Assembly (NCBI RefSeq): GCF_947331445.1 | Contig: NZ_CAMZOG010000003.1 | Span: 1-64,000 of the forward strand | DNA length: 64,000 nt | Direction of reading: 5' to 3' | Source: Parendozoicomonas sp. Alg238-R29 | GTDB lineage: Bacteria > Pseudomonadota > Gammaproteobacteria > Pseudomonadales > Endozoicomonadaceae | Shown: piece by piece, positions 19,101 through 27,928 of the stretch | Position numbering within the stretch: position 1 is the stretch's first letter | Layout: every line of letters starts with the position of its first letter | Position numbers and translations under genes: made by a program | The notes under the pieces: model-generated | What the model was told of the DNA's origin: nothing | Database searches by the model: none | Seen by the model: only the letters and a program-made list of their open reading frames with translations

Positions 19101-19637
19101 ATTCAGCCTGGCTAATTCTTCAGAATCAACCGTGCGTGTCAAACCACTGAGATCAGGGCTGAACAGCGATGTTTCAGACAGGAGGCTTTCACCACGGGCA
19201 CTGCGCAGGTCATTAAGGATAGGGAGAATAACAACCGGCAAATCCCTACGACCAGCCTGTACCTGTTCCAGATAGGGAGGCAGCTGCAGAATCGCCTGCA
19301 TCAGAACTTCGAGAGCTTCATCACGAGCAGATAAAGTGCCATCCAGCAGCGCTTGTATCAGCCCTTCCATTTCTTCAGCAAGAAGGGCTGCTCCGTAAAA
19401 CTCCACCATTTCCAAGGTGCCATGGATTTGGTGAATGTAGTTCTGGCAAAATCTCAGTCGTGTATCGTCCTGCGAATTCCCGACATACGCCTCCAAAGAC
19501 TGCCGTGCTTGAGCCAGGGTATCGGTGATTTCTCCCCGCACCCAGTCCAGAGCAACCCAGTCCTGAGATTGTCCACCATGTTCTGCCAAAGTGCTCTCGG
19601 GCAGGTTTTGGTCACCCATGTCGCGGTGATCCCCCAT
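13095..19637 (-). CDS. chpA: Hybrid chemosensory histidine kinase ChpA
   Basis: ChpA is the giant CheA-type kinase of the type IV pilus system; it phosphorylates PilG and PilH. The protein has 2180 residues (about 2470 in P. aeruginosa). Four canonical HPt domains carry HTLKGS or HTIKGG histidines near residues 733, 981, 1290 and 1460, separated by long acidic linkers. An N-terminal HPt-like module has IHGTLEMVE. The kinase core follows, with the N box near 1766 (MLRNAIDHGIE) and DDGRGL, then a CheW-like domain and a C-terminal receiver (LLDIEMPRMDG near 2110). AGGAG six bases before the ATG supports the start. Confidence 0.95.
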   Translation of the reverse strand: MGDHRDMGDQNLPESTLAEHGGQSQDWVALDWVRGEITDTLAQARQSLEAYVGNSQDDTRLRFCQNYIHQIHGTLEMVEFYGAALLAEEMEGLIQALLDGTLSARDEALEVLMQAILQLPPYLEQVQAGRRDLPVVILPILNDLRSARGESLLSETSLFSPDLSGLTRTVDSEELARLNSDSLMQLVKKLRQMYQFALVGFFKNPSDKVSQNYLDRVFNRMESLCEGLPSKDIWPIAQGLVQALVAGGIQNNPTIRNLLRQIDQVLQRLVNGGPTAFNQPVPEDLLKNSLYYIALSTCSSPKAQEMKEKYQLGIALLDEETVNREREKLSGPDREAMGSVVKALSEELMTVKDALDLYVRNPEGSALSEQIPALRQIADTLAVLGMGIPRKIILEQIEALSTTINSQNHDDNQLMDIAGSLLYVEATLSGMADKSTGVLQPSEESADFLNARRTVIQEACTGLDQAKGAIVDFTALQWDKSYLEPVPETLASVYGSLEIISQSRVSQLVKSASDYVEKVLLPSDADPEWASMELLADVLAGAEYYLERLGDGDDEQGESILDIACESLEQLGLTETADIDVQEVEIVAPDTEELTIEDFTVDEFSGEIDLNIDFELDDVELEESAEQSAEVELSFDDLEVLELGASGSSEQQEPADTVEVIEEIEIPDLEIVGLEQEETIPVAVVEEEEDELDEELIEIFAEEVGEVRELLQEYFPRWQANQQDQEALTEFRRGFHTLKGSGRMVGATVVGELGWSVENMLNRVIEGTVGSCDAIVNLVDRVIALLPALVDDFANSRQQITDEVQACMDEADAWSRGEVPVQVETEVESAAENAVENTVDSAIEDCEISLDEDELDLSFELDEESPEEFTESEIEVEEIELETIALDESLKAISEEVVSEEVFSEDIALEDILLEETPFDNEVTPEGEQEAESVLDMDSELLVIFSKEALTHLGTVNVFIDQFNKSESSLVISDGLQLALHTLKGSAGMAGLTHVAELVSGLERMAKEFRSMGLEADEQVVGLLTRTSLLLQESLDQINAGVYQDLEISGAIELAADVQELYEERIAACVDEQTESLHTKPSISSFITKYMDLVLDAAPSLREWNRNPEDNLINDFQTGLQSLVDSAREIEQDIFADASEQLIVVYQTLRNKAENVSDAALETLITAHDHLVDMMDQLAAQQSPVQSESILSRLQALVDGLEAEPEFEDISHAIEETVEELSSVDQQANTEQVLPVASVEIVEDDDIDPELVAIFLDEAVDNLGAASAALYRWLDETSDLTDLAELQRHLHTIKGGARMAGITAIGDLGHELEDVYEALSQRRLQASNDLINLLLRGHDALEEMLSAIRSHNPCTPADGLCKEIRAVMKQAADTEQSSEEPAHEVIQTPEVTAETTPEPEADLAQKSVASVELPEDIDLEMIDIFKEEAGDLLDEIEKQVTGWIEEPGNREWPELLMRSLHTLKGSARMAGLQTLGEDSHNFEMKVQQIQELGTSDIDVAAIKELAGLQGQLHSGFDAILNALSASAQQEVVPIADSNVVPFPGSGAPDNDERISAPAAEILQKAADARTETSDKEMVRVSAELLDELVNLAGETSISRSRIEQQISDFNFTLKEMHTTIDRLQGQLRRLDIETQAQILSRHEGDVADHPDFDPLEMDQYSELTQLSRALVESATDLMDLKGALEDKNRDSETLLLQQSRINTELQEGLMRTRMLPFNRMLPRLRRIVRQVSAELGKQVELKVVNAEGEMDRSVMERMVAPLEHMLRNAIDHGIEDSSQLRVANGKPEAGEIRLNLEREGGEIVLSLADDGRGLNLDAVRSKAVEKGLLDANAEVSESDISHMIFQPGFTTASNVTQISGRGVGMDVVNSELKQLGGHIDIHTEEGKGTEFEIRLPFTLSVNRALMVNVGEEQYAIPLNTLEGIVRLSPFELESHYSADDQTLEYAGRSYQLHYLGELLHDRKPKLENVTHELPVLLVRAGDSGIAIHVDSLVASREVVVKSLGPQFAGVRGVSGATILGDGRVVVILDPVGLLLGYTKQQVSEGAAQTAAPVIEEENNLVMVVDDSVTVRKVTGRLLKRNGYRTVSARDGVEAISLLQEHRPAVMLLDIEMPRMDGFEVATAVRNHPELKDLPIIMITSRTGEKHRQRAQDIGVNEYLGKPFQEGVLLETISGFAKRHD

Positions 19638-19713
19638 AATCGCTCCTGTCTACCATGGTCAATGCCACGGCATTGCTGATTATTCTTTCAATTCTTTTCG
19701 CGGACTCTTGTTC

Positions 19714-20571
19714 TCAGAGTTTCCGCCTGACAAAGGCCAATGTCTGGTCATTGCCTACCGGTTCCAGCTCCGGATGTTGCCAGTTGGTAATTTCACCGGG
19801 ACCCAGTACCAGTAAGCCTCCGGGAGCCAGCCTTTTTACCAGCTGCTCGATAATCGCTATACGCCGCCAGCGGCGGAAATAAATCAACAGGTTCTGACAA
19901 AAGATCAGATCCATATTTCTCATGGGAGCACGATCCAGGTCCAGAACATTGACCCGGGCAAAACAGACCCGCTCCCTTAACCTTTCCACAACCTGAACCC
20001 GGGCTGGGCCTGCTTTTTGAAAAAAGCGTTCCTTCAGCGCTGGCTCAAGGGACGACACCAGCCGTTCTTTGTAAATACCTTTACGGGCATGAGCTAACGC
20101 TTCGAGGCTGATATCTGTCGCCGTTACACCAAACCGAACGACGCGACCCAGTGAACTGACTTTGTTATGAATCAGCATGGCCAGTGTCCAGGCTTCTTCA
20201 CCGGTCGAACACCCGACACTCCAGGCTTCGATAGAACTGCGATCAGAGCTTTCCAGCAATGTATCGAGATAGTTGCGGGCTACATTACAGGAAGGCTGAT
20301 GGCGGAAAAAGCGGGTTTCCCGCACAGTCAGGTTCTCAACCAAAGTCGTCCATTCAAGATGCGAAGACGGCTCATTAATCAGGTTGAGATATTCGTCGTA
20401 GCTCCGAAGTTCAAGCTCGCGCATACGCCGAACCAATCCAGCTTGCAGGATTGAGCGGTGCTGCCAGGAAAAGTGATTCCCGGTGCGTTCTTCCAGCAGA
20501 GACTGCCAGCGCTCAAACTGATCGCGGGTCAAATCCGGTAGCCGGTCTGTCATCCAGGTTGGTATCGGCAT
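19714..20571 (-). CDS. pilK: CheR-type methyltransferase PilK
   Basis: PilK is a 285-residue SAM-dependent glutamate methyltransferase expected to methylate PilJ, opposing ChpB. The N-terminal all-alpha CheR domain (about 10-75) is followed by a Rossmann-type domain with WSVGCSTGEEAWTLAM (SAM site, near 120) and the conserved MDLIFCQNLLIYF near 220. It lies between pilJ and chpA in the operon, 76 bases before the chpA start. Confidence 0.93.
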   Translation of the reverse strand: MPIPTWMTDRLPDLTRDQFERWQSLLEERTGNHFSWQHRSILQAGLVRRMRELELRSYDEYLNLINEPSSHLEWTTLVENLTVRETRFFRHQPSCNVARNYLDTLLESSDRSSIEAWSVGCSTGEEAWTLAMLIHNKVSSLGRVVRFGVTATDISLEALAHARKGIYKERLVSSLEPALKERFFQKAGPARVQVVERLRERVCFARVNVLDLDRAPMRNMDLIFCQNLLIYFRRWRRIAIIEQLVKRLAPGGLLVLGPGEITNWQHPELEPVGNDQTLAFVRRKL

Positions 20572-20680
20572 TATTCTATTTCCTGACCGGGATCTCTTAC
20601 GTATCTCTTTTATGTGCCGTGGTTATGCCTGTTGTGCATAACCACGGGGTGTCAGGACTCTGACCTCAATTGCACAGGCT

Positions 20681-22762
20681 TTATACCTGTGCGAAATTCT
20701 CTTCTTCAGAAGTCGCTTCCTCTTCCCCTTCGGGAAGCTTAAAGCCGGATACAGACTCACGCATGTCACCCGCCATGTCGGCGAGGTTACCGATGGATCG
20801 CGCGGTTGCGTTAGTACCGGAAGACGTCTGCGTGGTGATTTCCTGGATTACGTTCATCGTGTTGGAGATGTGACCAGCAGAAGACGCCTGCTGACGTGCA
20901 GCTCCGGAGATGTTGGAAATCAGTTCAGACAAGGAACGAGATACCGTTTCGATCTCTTCCAGAGACACACCCGCATCCTGTGCCAGACTTGCTCCACGTA
21001 CCACCTCAGTGGTGGTTTGTTCCATGGAGATAACCGCTTCGTTGGTATCTGTTTGGATGGCTTTTACCAGAGCTTCAATCTGCTTGGTTGCCGCAGAAGC
21101 GCGTTCCGCAAGGCGCTGTACTTCGTCCGCAACCACCGCGAAGCCTCGACCTGCGTCACCGGCCATGGAAGCCTGGATAGCAGCGTTAAGTGCGAGGATG
21201 TTGGTCTGGTCGGCAATATCGTTAATCAGGGATACGATGTCACCGATTTCCTGGGAAGATTCACCCAGTCGTTTAATACGCTTGGAAGTATCCTGAATCT
21301 GCTCACGGATGGTATCCATGCCCGAGATTGTATTCTGTACAACCTCGTTACCCTTGTTCGCCAGTTCTACCGACCGGTCCGCAACCGAGGAAGATTCCAC
21401 AGCGTTGGCAGATACCTGGTCGATGGACACCGCCATCTCGTTAATCGCAGCGGATGCTCCGGCAATTTCCTGAGCCTGGTGCTCGGCAGCTTCGGCCAGG
21501 TGGTGTGCTGTACTTTGGGTTTCGTCCGCAGCGTTGGATACAGACTGGGCAGTTTGGTTGATGGTATCTACCAGTGTACGCAGCTGCTCAATAGAGAAGT
21601 TGATGGAGTCAGCTATCGCGCCGGTAAAGTCTTCGGTTACCGTTGCAGTGACTGTCAGGTCACCATCCGCGAGGTCGGCCAGTTCGTCCAGCAGTCGCAG
21701 GATTGCCGCCTGGTTAGCTTCATTGCTTTCCGCAGTTTCCTGCAGGCGGACACGTGTACCCCTTACCATCGTCCAGCCAATCAGCAGAACTGAGAGCAGG
21801 GCGATAATACCGGGAGCAACAACAGTGTATTCGTTACCCTGCACAACATTCCGTTCATCTGCCAGGTTTTCAAAAGAGTTGGCAAGGTTGGATGTATCAG
21901 CCAGCAACTCCTGAGAATCTGCGAAAATCGCATCAGATGCTTCCCTTACCAGGAACAGCTCAGGTGAAGTTTCCAGAATCTCATCCACAGAACCAGATAC
22001 AAATTCGAACAGGTCTGCAATTTCAGTCAGAAGGTCGATAACTTCTTCGTCTTCCACCTGATCAATGCCCATGGCAAGATTGCCTTCCAGCATTCCGTTC
22101 AGCACCCGGCCAAACAGCTTGGCGTCACGACCAAAACTGTCGGCAGCCATTACTGCATTTTCACCACCTTCAAGAACTCGGGCGATACTGTTTACAATAC
22201 GTTCCGCACGCAGTGACTGCTCCTGAGCAATGACAACCTGGTCGGCAGAAGCTTCTGTTTCCAAAAGAATCTGCACAATCTCGTCGTATTCAATCTGCAG
22301 CTGAGGAATGGTTTCAGACAGGGTTGCAGCAACATCGTGAAGAGCCAAAACTGTTTCTTCGTTATCAACAATACTGTCGGTGTTTTCCCGCACTGCGTTC
22401 CAGGTCACAGACAGGTCAGACATATGTTCGCCAACAATACCTGGCTGCGTAGAAGCAGCGGGCAATCCCATTTTGGTATCACCACCGGCAAGAATGTCAT
22501 AGCGACGCTGGAATTCATTCCGGGCATTCTGCAAAAGACCAAAGGCCTCTTCCTTACCCGATACAGCTTCCGTGGCGTTCTTGGCGATCTGCTGGGACAA
22601 AACCCGCAATTCACCAGCATGGGCAATATATTCCTTATCGAAGTTGGCCTGTCGGTTAATAAACCAGAAGGCCGCAACCATTGCGACAAGTGAAACGACA
22701 AGGATGGTAAACAGGACACCTGTTGTCCTGCTACCACCTTTTCCAGATTCATTGGCTTTCAT
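20681..22762 (-). CDS. pilJ: Type IV pilus methyl-accepting chemoreceptor PilJ
   Basis: PilJ is the membrane receptor of the Pil-Chp system. The 693-residue protein has two transmembrane segments (about 15-37 and 315-338) bounding a large helical periplasmic PilJ-type sensor, then HAMP and a cytoplasmic signalling coiled coil. The hairpin tip sequence [20 protein letters not shown] differs from the usual ...NAAIEAARAGE form, as is known for PilJ. There is no C-terminal pentapeptide tether for CheR/CheB. PilJ senses pilus or surface signals in Pseudomonas. Confidence 0.95.
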   Translation of the reverse strand: MKANESGKGGSRTTGVLFTILVVSLVAMVAAFWFINRQANFDKEYIAHAGELRVLSQQIAKNATEAVSGKEEAFGLLQNARNEFQRRYDILAGGDTKMGLPAASTQPGIVGEHMSDLSVTWNAVRENTDSIVDNEETVLALHDVAATLSETIPQLQIEYDEIVQILLETEASADQVVIAQEQSLRAERIVNSIARVLEGGENAVMAADSFGRDAKLFGRVLNGMLEGNLAMGIDQVEDEEVIDLLTEIADLFEFVSGSVDEILETSPELFLVREASDAIFADSQELLADTSNLANSFENLADERNVVQGNEYTVVAPGIIALLSVLLIGWTMVRGTRVRLQETAESNEANQAAILRLLDELADLADGDLTVTATVTEDFTGAIADSINFSIEQLRTLVDTINQTAQSVSNAADETQSTAHHLAEAAEHQAQEIAGASAAINEMAVSIDQVSANAVESSSVADRSVELANKGNEVVQNTISGMDTIREQIQDTSKRIKRLGESSQEIGDIVSLINDIADQTNILALNAAIQASMAGDAGRGFAVVADEVQRLAERASAATKQIEALVKAIQTDTNEAVISMEQTTTEVVRGASLAQDAGVSLEEIETVSRSLSELISNISGAARQQASSAGHISNTMNVIQEITTQTSSGTNATARSIGNLADMAGDMRESVSGFKLPEGEEEATSEEENFAQV

Positions 22763-22831
22763 TGTTTTTACTGGCTCCCGCTAGCCGCAGCATTCCCTGT
22801 TATTGTTATTTTACCGATTCAGTGTCTGACA

Positions 22832-23392
22832 TCAGGCCACCGCACTTCCCGGCGATACTTGTAGAAACCTGTCACTCTTCGCCAGAGTGCGGAAGCTGAG
22901 TACCAGAAACTCGGCTTCACGCTGGTAACTACCTGCCATACAGAAACGTACATTCTCCGGTATATTGACCGGAATACTGCTGTTGTATGTTTCAACTTCA
23001 AAATGTTGCAGCCCCGAAACCGCATCAACAACAAGGCCGCAATACAAATCACCCTGTTCAACAACCAGAGCACGTTGCTCCGATTGCTGAACAGGGCCAC
23101 TTTCAAATCCAAAGAAACCACTAAGATCAATCAGTGGCAGCAAACGTCCACGGACGTTCGCCACACCTTTTACCCATGGGTAAGCACCAGGGATATCAGT
23201 CACAGTTTCCGGGATATGAAGGATTTCATGCACGTCTTCAAGAGGGGAAACATAACGCTGCCCATTGAGCATAAATCCGACACCACTCCAGTAGTTTCTT
23301 ACTTCTTCCTGAGCGGGCAGACCTGCAGCATGTTCTCTGGCTCGCTGATCCAGATCCAGCAACAGCTCAAAAGGAGTTTCCGTTCTCTTCAT
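22832..23392 (-). CDS. pilI: CheW-like adaptor PilI
   Basis: PilI couples PilJ to ChpA. The 186-residue protein has a short N-terminal helix and a CheW domain with FMLNGQRYVSPLEDVHEIL, then YPWVKGVANVRGRLLPLIDL, the hallmark CheW loop. It is the third gene of the operon, between pilH and pilJ. Confidence 0.93.
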   Translation of the reverse strand: MKRTETPFELLLDLDQRAREHAAGLPAQEEVRNYWSGVGFMLNGQRYVSPLEDVHEILHIPETVTDIPGAYPWVKGVANVRGRLLPLIDLSGFFGFESGPVQQSEQRALVVEQGDLYCGLVVDAVSGLQHFEVETYNSSIPVNIPENVRFCMAGSYQREAEFLVLSFRTLAKSDRFLQVSPGSAVA

Positions 23393-23460
23393 GACGAGCC
23401 CTTCATAACGTTATCTTCACCGCTTCATCCGCGCTGCTAAAGCAGCAGTTTCAAAAGTTA

Positions 23461-23826
23461 TCAGGCTGCCATTACGCTTTTAAGCGCACTGAGCAACTTG
23501 CTTTCATCAACTGGTTTGGTCAGATAACCTTTCGCTCCCTGACGCTCTCCCCAGACCCTGTCAGTTTCCTGATCTTTAGTCGTCACAATAATAACCGGAA
23601 TATCACTGGTTTCTGCTCCGCGACTTAACTGGCGCGTTGCCTGAAAACCATTCAAACCCGGCATAACAATATCCATCAATACTGCATCTGGCTTTTCTGC
23701 ACGACACAGAGCGACACCGTCAGCACCATTTTCAGCTTTGAGAACTTCATGACCGTTTTTCGTCAGAATTTTTTCCAGAATCACGGTTTCCGTTGGTGAA
23801 TCATCAACGATCAATACTCGAGCCAT
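23461..23826 (-). CDS. pilH: Response regulator PilH
   Basis: This stand-alone CheY-like receiver has 121 residues. DD at 8-9, the phospho-acceptor Asp in VLMDIVMPGLNG (near 52), Thr in IIVTTKDQ and the conserved Lys in LTKPVD are all present. In P. aeruginosa PilH is linked to retraction and acts as a phosphate sink opposing PilG. No DNA-binding domain is present. Confidence 0.92.
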   Translation of the reverse strand: MARVLIVDDSPTETVILEKILTKNGHEVLKAENGADGVALCRAEKPDAVLMDIVMPGLNGFQATRQLSRGAETSDIPVIIVTTKDQETDRVWGERQGAKGYLTKPVDESKLLSALKSVMAA

Positions 23827-23927
23827 CTTTCCCCCATAAACAAACAGTTAACAAATGAATAACTGCTATCAGTAACTGTTCTTTGTGTCTTACACAGCAG
23901 CGCTAATTACGCTGTATTTTTTGCTTC

Positions 23928-24317
23928 TCAAGCCGCTTCCGGAGCATGCTCTTTAATTGCATCAAGCAACTCATCTTTACTGAATGGCTTGGTCAAATAT
24001 TCATCGGAGCCAACAATCCTGCCTTTGGCTTTATCAAACAGGCCGTCTTTACTAGACAGCATAATGACAGGCGTGCTCTTAAAGTGGCTGTTATTTTTAA
24101 TCAGCGCACAGGTTTGGTAGCCATCGAGACGCGGCATCATAATATCAACAAAAATCACATGGGGTCGTGTATCGGCAATTTTGGCCAGTGCATCAAAACC
24201 ATCGATTGCAGTAATAACTTCACAGCCAGCTTTTTTCAGCAGGGTTTCTGCTGTACGCCGTATAGTCTTACTGTCATCAATAATCATTACCCGGAGATTA
24301 GCGAAATCGTCACTCAT
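23928..24317 (-). CDS. pilG: Response regulator PilG
   Basis: PilG is the first gene of the Pil-Chp operon. This 129-residue CheY-like receiver has the acidic pair IDDSK, phospho-acceptor in IFVDIMMPRLDGYQTC, Ser in IMLSSKDG and Lys in LTKPFSK. In P. aeruginosa phospho-PilG promotes pilus extension and feeds cyclic AMP signalling. The roughly 200 bases upstream (24318-24526) are AT-rich, hold no gene, and should contain the operon promoter. Confidence 0.92.
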   Translation of the reverse strand: MSDDFANLRVMIIDDSKTIRRTAETLLKKAGCEVITAIDGFDALAKIADTRPHVIFVDIMMPRLDGYQTCALIKNNSHFKSTPVIMLSSKDGLFDKAKGRIVGSDEYLTKPFSKDELLDAIKEHAPEAA

Positions 24318-24526
24318 CTTTTTTTGTACCTTATCCCCTGACAGGCCATTGAATGCACAGCCAGCTATTATTCTGCTGTAAACCCTAATAAATACATCAG
24401 GATATTTCTTATTATTATCGTCTGCATATTACAGATACATTGCCTGCTTTTTTACCACACATTCCTTCTCACCACCAACAGCAGAAGACAACTGGATCAC
24501 GTTCACGGCGGTCTAAAGCAGTCGAC

Positions 24527-25258
24527 TCATCGGTACTGATCGTATATCCCATCAACAGAACCATCACTTTTCATTTGATCCAGAACGACCTGTAACTTTT
24601 TCACAATGCGATTGGGCGTACTGCTATTCAGCGCCAAATAGAGGCCTTTGGACTCAACGAGATAGACTTGTTTCAAGCCTGTGACACCAACCTGGTCGGC
24701 ACCGTAGGGACCAGACAAGCTACCGCTTGCCCACAGATCTATCCGCCCTTCTTTAAGCTTGGTTGCGTTGTAACTGTCTTTTAACGTCTCCAGCACTTTA
24801 ACGCCGTTCTTCTTGAGAACGTTTGTGACATAGTCGTCTTTGTAAGCACCAACCTTGTACTTCTTCATATCTTCAAAGTTGTTTATTTTTATTTTTTTTC
24901 CTGGCAGGGAGAACACAACATAGTCATTATCCACAATGGGCCCAACCCATTTAAATGAATCTTCTCGTTCTGCACTTCTGGCAGTAGAAAAGACACCGTA
25001 ATTGGCCTTATTTAGAGTCAGGTTATAAACCTTACTCCAAGGAAACCGAAGCGTGAGTGTGTATTCCACACCGGCACGTCGCATCATTTCACGAACAATG
25101 TCAGTTGATATCCCATCAACACCATCACCTCTGGCAAAGTTTCGATCGTCAATGCTCATATTAAACGGAGGATAACTTTCTGTGAGTAAAGTTAATCGAT
25201 CATTTGCCTGAGTGAATGCCGCCCCCAGCAAAAGCGCCACAACTGAAAACGCTTTCAT
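24527..25258 (-). CDS. Extracellular solute-binding protein, family 3
   Basis: The start at 25258 (MKAFSVVALLLGAAFTQA) gives a clean Sec signal peptide; longer in-frame starts would place a hydrophilic leader before it. The mature protein has the family 3 fold: LTLLTESYPPFNM, GVDGISTDIVREMMRRAG, then FSTARSAERE and GAYKDDY. Such proteins bind amino acids or similar small solutes for ABC uptake or sensing. No permease or ATPase gene is adjacent, so the partner is unknown. It sits between pilG and gshB, where Pseudomonas has no gene. Confidence 0.85.
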   Translation of the reverse strand: MKAFSVVALLLGAAFTQANDRLTLLTESYPPFNMSIDDRNFARGDGVDGISTDIVREMMRRAGVEYTLTLRFPWSKVYNLTLNKANYGVFSTARSAEREDSFKWVGPIVDNDYVVFSLPGKKIKINNFEDMKKYKVGAYKDDYVTNVLKKNGVKVLETLKDSYNATKLKEGRIDLWASGSLSGPYGADQVGVTGLKQVYLVESKGLYLALNSSTPNRIVKKLQVVLDQMKSDGSVDGIYDQYR

Positions 25259-25465
25259 ACTTCTTCTTATCATTAGTACAACTCGAACTGGTATTTTTAG
25301 GCCTCTATCCTTGCCGGATTTTGTATTGAGTTCTATGACATCCATCAACCCCCTATCACTTTCACCGCAGGCACTTTTAAAAACAAAACTCATACCAAGC
25401 TGGGTTCGCAGGCAGTCTTTCGATACACTGTCTGATCAGTTGTGTTACTGCAGTGGATCGCACAC

Positions 25466-26419
25466 ATGAGCATTCGCCTCGGCATCGTGATGGACCCTAT
25501 ACAGGGCATCAATTTCAAAAAAGACACTTCTCTGGCTATGCTACTGGCGGCTCAGAAGCGTGGCTGGCAATTGTTCTATATGGAGCAAAGCGATCTTTAT
25601 CAAGAGGATGGTGTTGCCATGGGGCAAATGGCAACACTAGACGTTCGCAACGATCCTGCCGACTGGTTCACTCTGGGAGAGAGGAAAGCAGAAGAGCTTT
25701 CATCCCTGAACGTCATTCTGATGCGCAAGGACCCTCCTTTCGATAACGAGTTCATCTACAGCACATACATTCTTGAACAGGCAGAACAGGCGGGCACCCT
25801 GATTGTTAACAAGCCTTCCAGCCTGCGTGACTGTAACGAAAAATACTTCGCCACCCTGTTTCCCCAGTGCTCAGCCCACAGTATGGTTAGCCGGGATATG
25901 AAAACCCTGAAGTCTTTTGCTGCTAAACACGAGGATGTTATTTACAAACCTCTGGACGGCATGGGCGGCACAGCCATCTTTCGGGTAAAAAAAGGTGACC
26001 CAAATATCAGTGTGATCCTTGAAACATTGACGAACTATGGGCAACAACAGATTATGGCCCAGCGTTTTATCCCGGAGATTACCGAAGGCGACAAGCGCAT
26101 TCTTATGATTGATGGCGAGCCGGTTCCTTATTCTCTCGCAAGAATTCCCCAGAAAGGTGAAACCCGGGGCAACCTTGCCGCTGGCGGTACAGGTGTCAGC
26201 CAGCCACTGTCAGACAGAGATCGCTGGATTGCCGGGCAGGTAGGGCCCACTCTTAAAGAGAAAGGGTTAATTTTCGTTGGCCTGGATGTTATTGGTGATT
26301 ATCTAACCGAGATTAACGTAACCAGCCCAACATGCCTGCGAGAGATCGAAGACCAACAGGGCGTGGTTATTGCTGACAAACTGATGGATGTCATCAGTGA
26401 AAAACTGAACAGCCATTAA
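25466..26419 (+). CDS. gshB: Glutathione synthetase
   Basis: GshB joins gamma-glutamylcysteine and glycine with ATP to make glutathione. From the ATG at 25466 the protein has 317 residues (316 in E. coli). The N-terminal MSIRLGIVMDPI, the RKDPPFD loop, the ATP-grasp segments VIYKPLDGMGGTAIFRV and GGTGVSQPL, and the C-terminal EINVTSPTCLREI are diagnostic. An earlier in-frame start adds eight atypical residues. It heads the gshB-tonB-algH-ruvX unit, as in Pseudomonas. Confidence 0.96.
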   Translation: MSIRLGIVMDPIQGINFKKDTSLAMLLAAQKRGWQLFYMEQSDLYQEDGVAMGQMATLDVRNDPADWFTLGERKAEELSSLNVILMRKDPPFDNEFIYSTYILEQAEQAGTLIVNKPSSLRDCNEKYFATLFPQCSAHSMVSRDMKTLKSFAAKHEDVIYKPLDGMGGTAIFRVKKGDPNISVILETLTNYGQQQIMAQRFIPEITEGDKRILMIDGEPVPYSLARIPQKGETRGNLAAGGTGVSQPLSDRDRWIAGQVGPTLKEKGLIFVGLDVIGDYLTEINVTSPTCLREIEDQQGVVIADKLMDVISEKLNSH

Positions 26420-26469
26420 ACACCGTCTGCGGAGAAAAGCGCAGGAGCAGAACAATAAAGACGTTTTTC

Positions 26470-27333
26470 GTGAATATTCTTAACTCTTCCCTGTTGAAGC
26501 CTGCCACTGCAATCAGTGTTTTGATAGCAGTGGTCTTACATGGCTTTCTGATTTACGGGCTGAGCTTTGCCTTACAGGAGCCAGAGCCGCCAGCCCGTAC
26601 GCTGGAAATCACTCTGGCAAAATTTCCCACAACTGAAGCCCCCAAAAAAGCCGATTATCTGGCACAGGATAATCAGCAGGGCAGTGGTTCTCTGGATGAA
26701 AAAGCCAAACCTTCCAGTGATGTAAAAACACCTTTCCAGAGTGACAAACCAGAAACTGTGCAATTGCAGCAGCAAACCGCCCAGCTACAAAAAACCCAGG
26801 ATAAGAAAGCGGAACGGGTTACCTCTGTTCGTTCAGAGACGAAGGTGCAATCACAGAAAGTCCAGGAAAAACCAAACCCTGTTCCAGTGGAAGAACCACC
26901 TAGACGTCAGATAGACCTCAGCGCAGAGATTGCCAGCCTTGAAGCTGATTTTTTCCGAAAACGGCAGGCCTATGCTAAAAAGCCGGTCGTCCACAGGATA
27001 AACTCAGCCTCCACTCGCAAAGCCGATGTGTTTTATCAGGAAGCCTGGCGGCGCAAAGTTATGCGCATAGGTCAGATCAACTATCCTGTTGAAGCACGGA
27101 AGCAGAAGATATACGGCGAGCTACGTTTAGCCGTACAGATTCGCAGGGACGGAAGCCTTAAGGCTATAGAGGTGATCCGGTCTTCCGGTTATAACGTTCT
27201 TGATGAATCGGCAAAAAATATTGTGCGAATGTCGTCACCGTTCTCTCCTTTCCCATCAGAATTACAGGAGTATGATGTTATTGAAATCATCAGAACCTGG
27301 CGCTTTGAACCTGGGAACGTCTTTGGCGGGTAA
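26470..27333 (+). CDS. TonB-family energy transducer
   Basis: The 287-residue protein starts with GTG. It has an N-terminal transmembrane anchor (about 12-35), a long Gln/Lys/Pro-rich periplasmic spacer (about 40-165) and a C-terminal TonB domain (about 190-285; INYPVEARKQKIYGELRLAV, then TWRFEPGN). TonB passes inner-membrane proton-motive energy to outer-membrane receptors. The position between gshB and algH matches P. aeruginosa tonB3, which affects twitching motility. No exbB or exbD lies nearby. Confidence 0.88.
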   Translation: MNILNSSLLKPATAISVLIAVVLHGFLIYGLSFALQEPEPPARTLEITLAKFPTTEAPKKADYLAQDNQQGSGSLDEKAKPSSDVKTPFQSDKPETVQLQQQTAQLQKTQDKKAERVTSVRSETKVQSQKVQEKPNPVPVEEPPRRQIDLSAEIASLEADFFRKRQAYAKKPVVHRINSASTRKADVFYQEAWRRKVMRIGQINYPVEARKQKIYGELRLAVQIRRDGSLKAIEVIRSSGYNVLDESAKNIVRMSSPFSPFPSELQEYDVIEIIRTWRFEPGNVFGG

Positions 27334-27341
27334 GGAATAAA

Positions 27342-27923
27342 ATGATCGAAACAGCAACTCATAACAGCCTGCAAGATACTTTACTCATTGCCATGCCACA
27401 AATGAATGACCCGCATTTTACCGGTGCGGTCATTTATCTGTGTGAACACAATGAAGAAGGCTCCATGGGTGTTGTTATCAACCGTCCACTGGATATCAGC
27501 GTTGAAGAGTTGTTTAAAAAAATAGATATCGACTACCTGCCAGATCAGGAACAACGGATGAAAAGTGTTTTTCTCGGTGGCCCTGTTGATACTGATCATG
27601 GATTTATTCTTCACACCTACTCAGGGGAACTGGATGAAAGTGTATCTATCCCAGTCACCAGCGATATTGCCCTGACATCATCTCGAGATATCCTCACCAG
27701 CATTGGTTCCGGTGAAGGGCCACATCTGGCTCTGATCACTCTTGGTTATGCAGGGTGGGGCGCCGGACAATTGGAACAGGAGCTTGCCAGCAATCTCTGG
27801 CTGAACAGCCCTGCCGATAAAGCTATTCTCTTCACAACGCCATTTGAACAACGCCTTGAGCGCGCTGTTGCCAAAATCGGCATTGATCTCAACATGCTCA
27901 GCCTTGAGGCTGGCCACGCATAA
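27342..27923 (+). CDS. algH: YqgE/AlgH family protein
   Basis: The 193-residue protein belongs to the AlgH/UPF0301 family (LLIAMPQMNDPHF, then GSMGVVINRPL and FLGGPVD). The molecular role of the family is uncertain; in Pseudomonas it was named for an effect on alginate regulation. It follows tonB by eight bases and precedes ruvX by five, a coupling found in many gammaproteobacteria. Confidence 0.93.
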   Translation: MIETATHNSLQDTLLIAMPQMNDPHFTGAVIYLCEHNEEGSMGVVINRPLDISVEELFKKIDIDYLPDQEQRMKSVFLGGPVDTDHGFILHTYSGELDESVSIPVTSDIALTSSRDILTSIGSGEGPHLALITLGYAGWGAGQLEQELASNLWLNSPADKAILFTTPFEQRLERAVAKIGIDLNMLSLEAGHA

Positions 27924-27928
27924 ACCAG

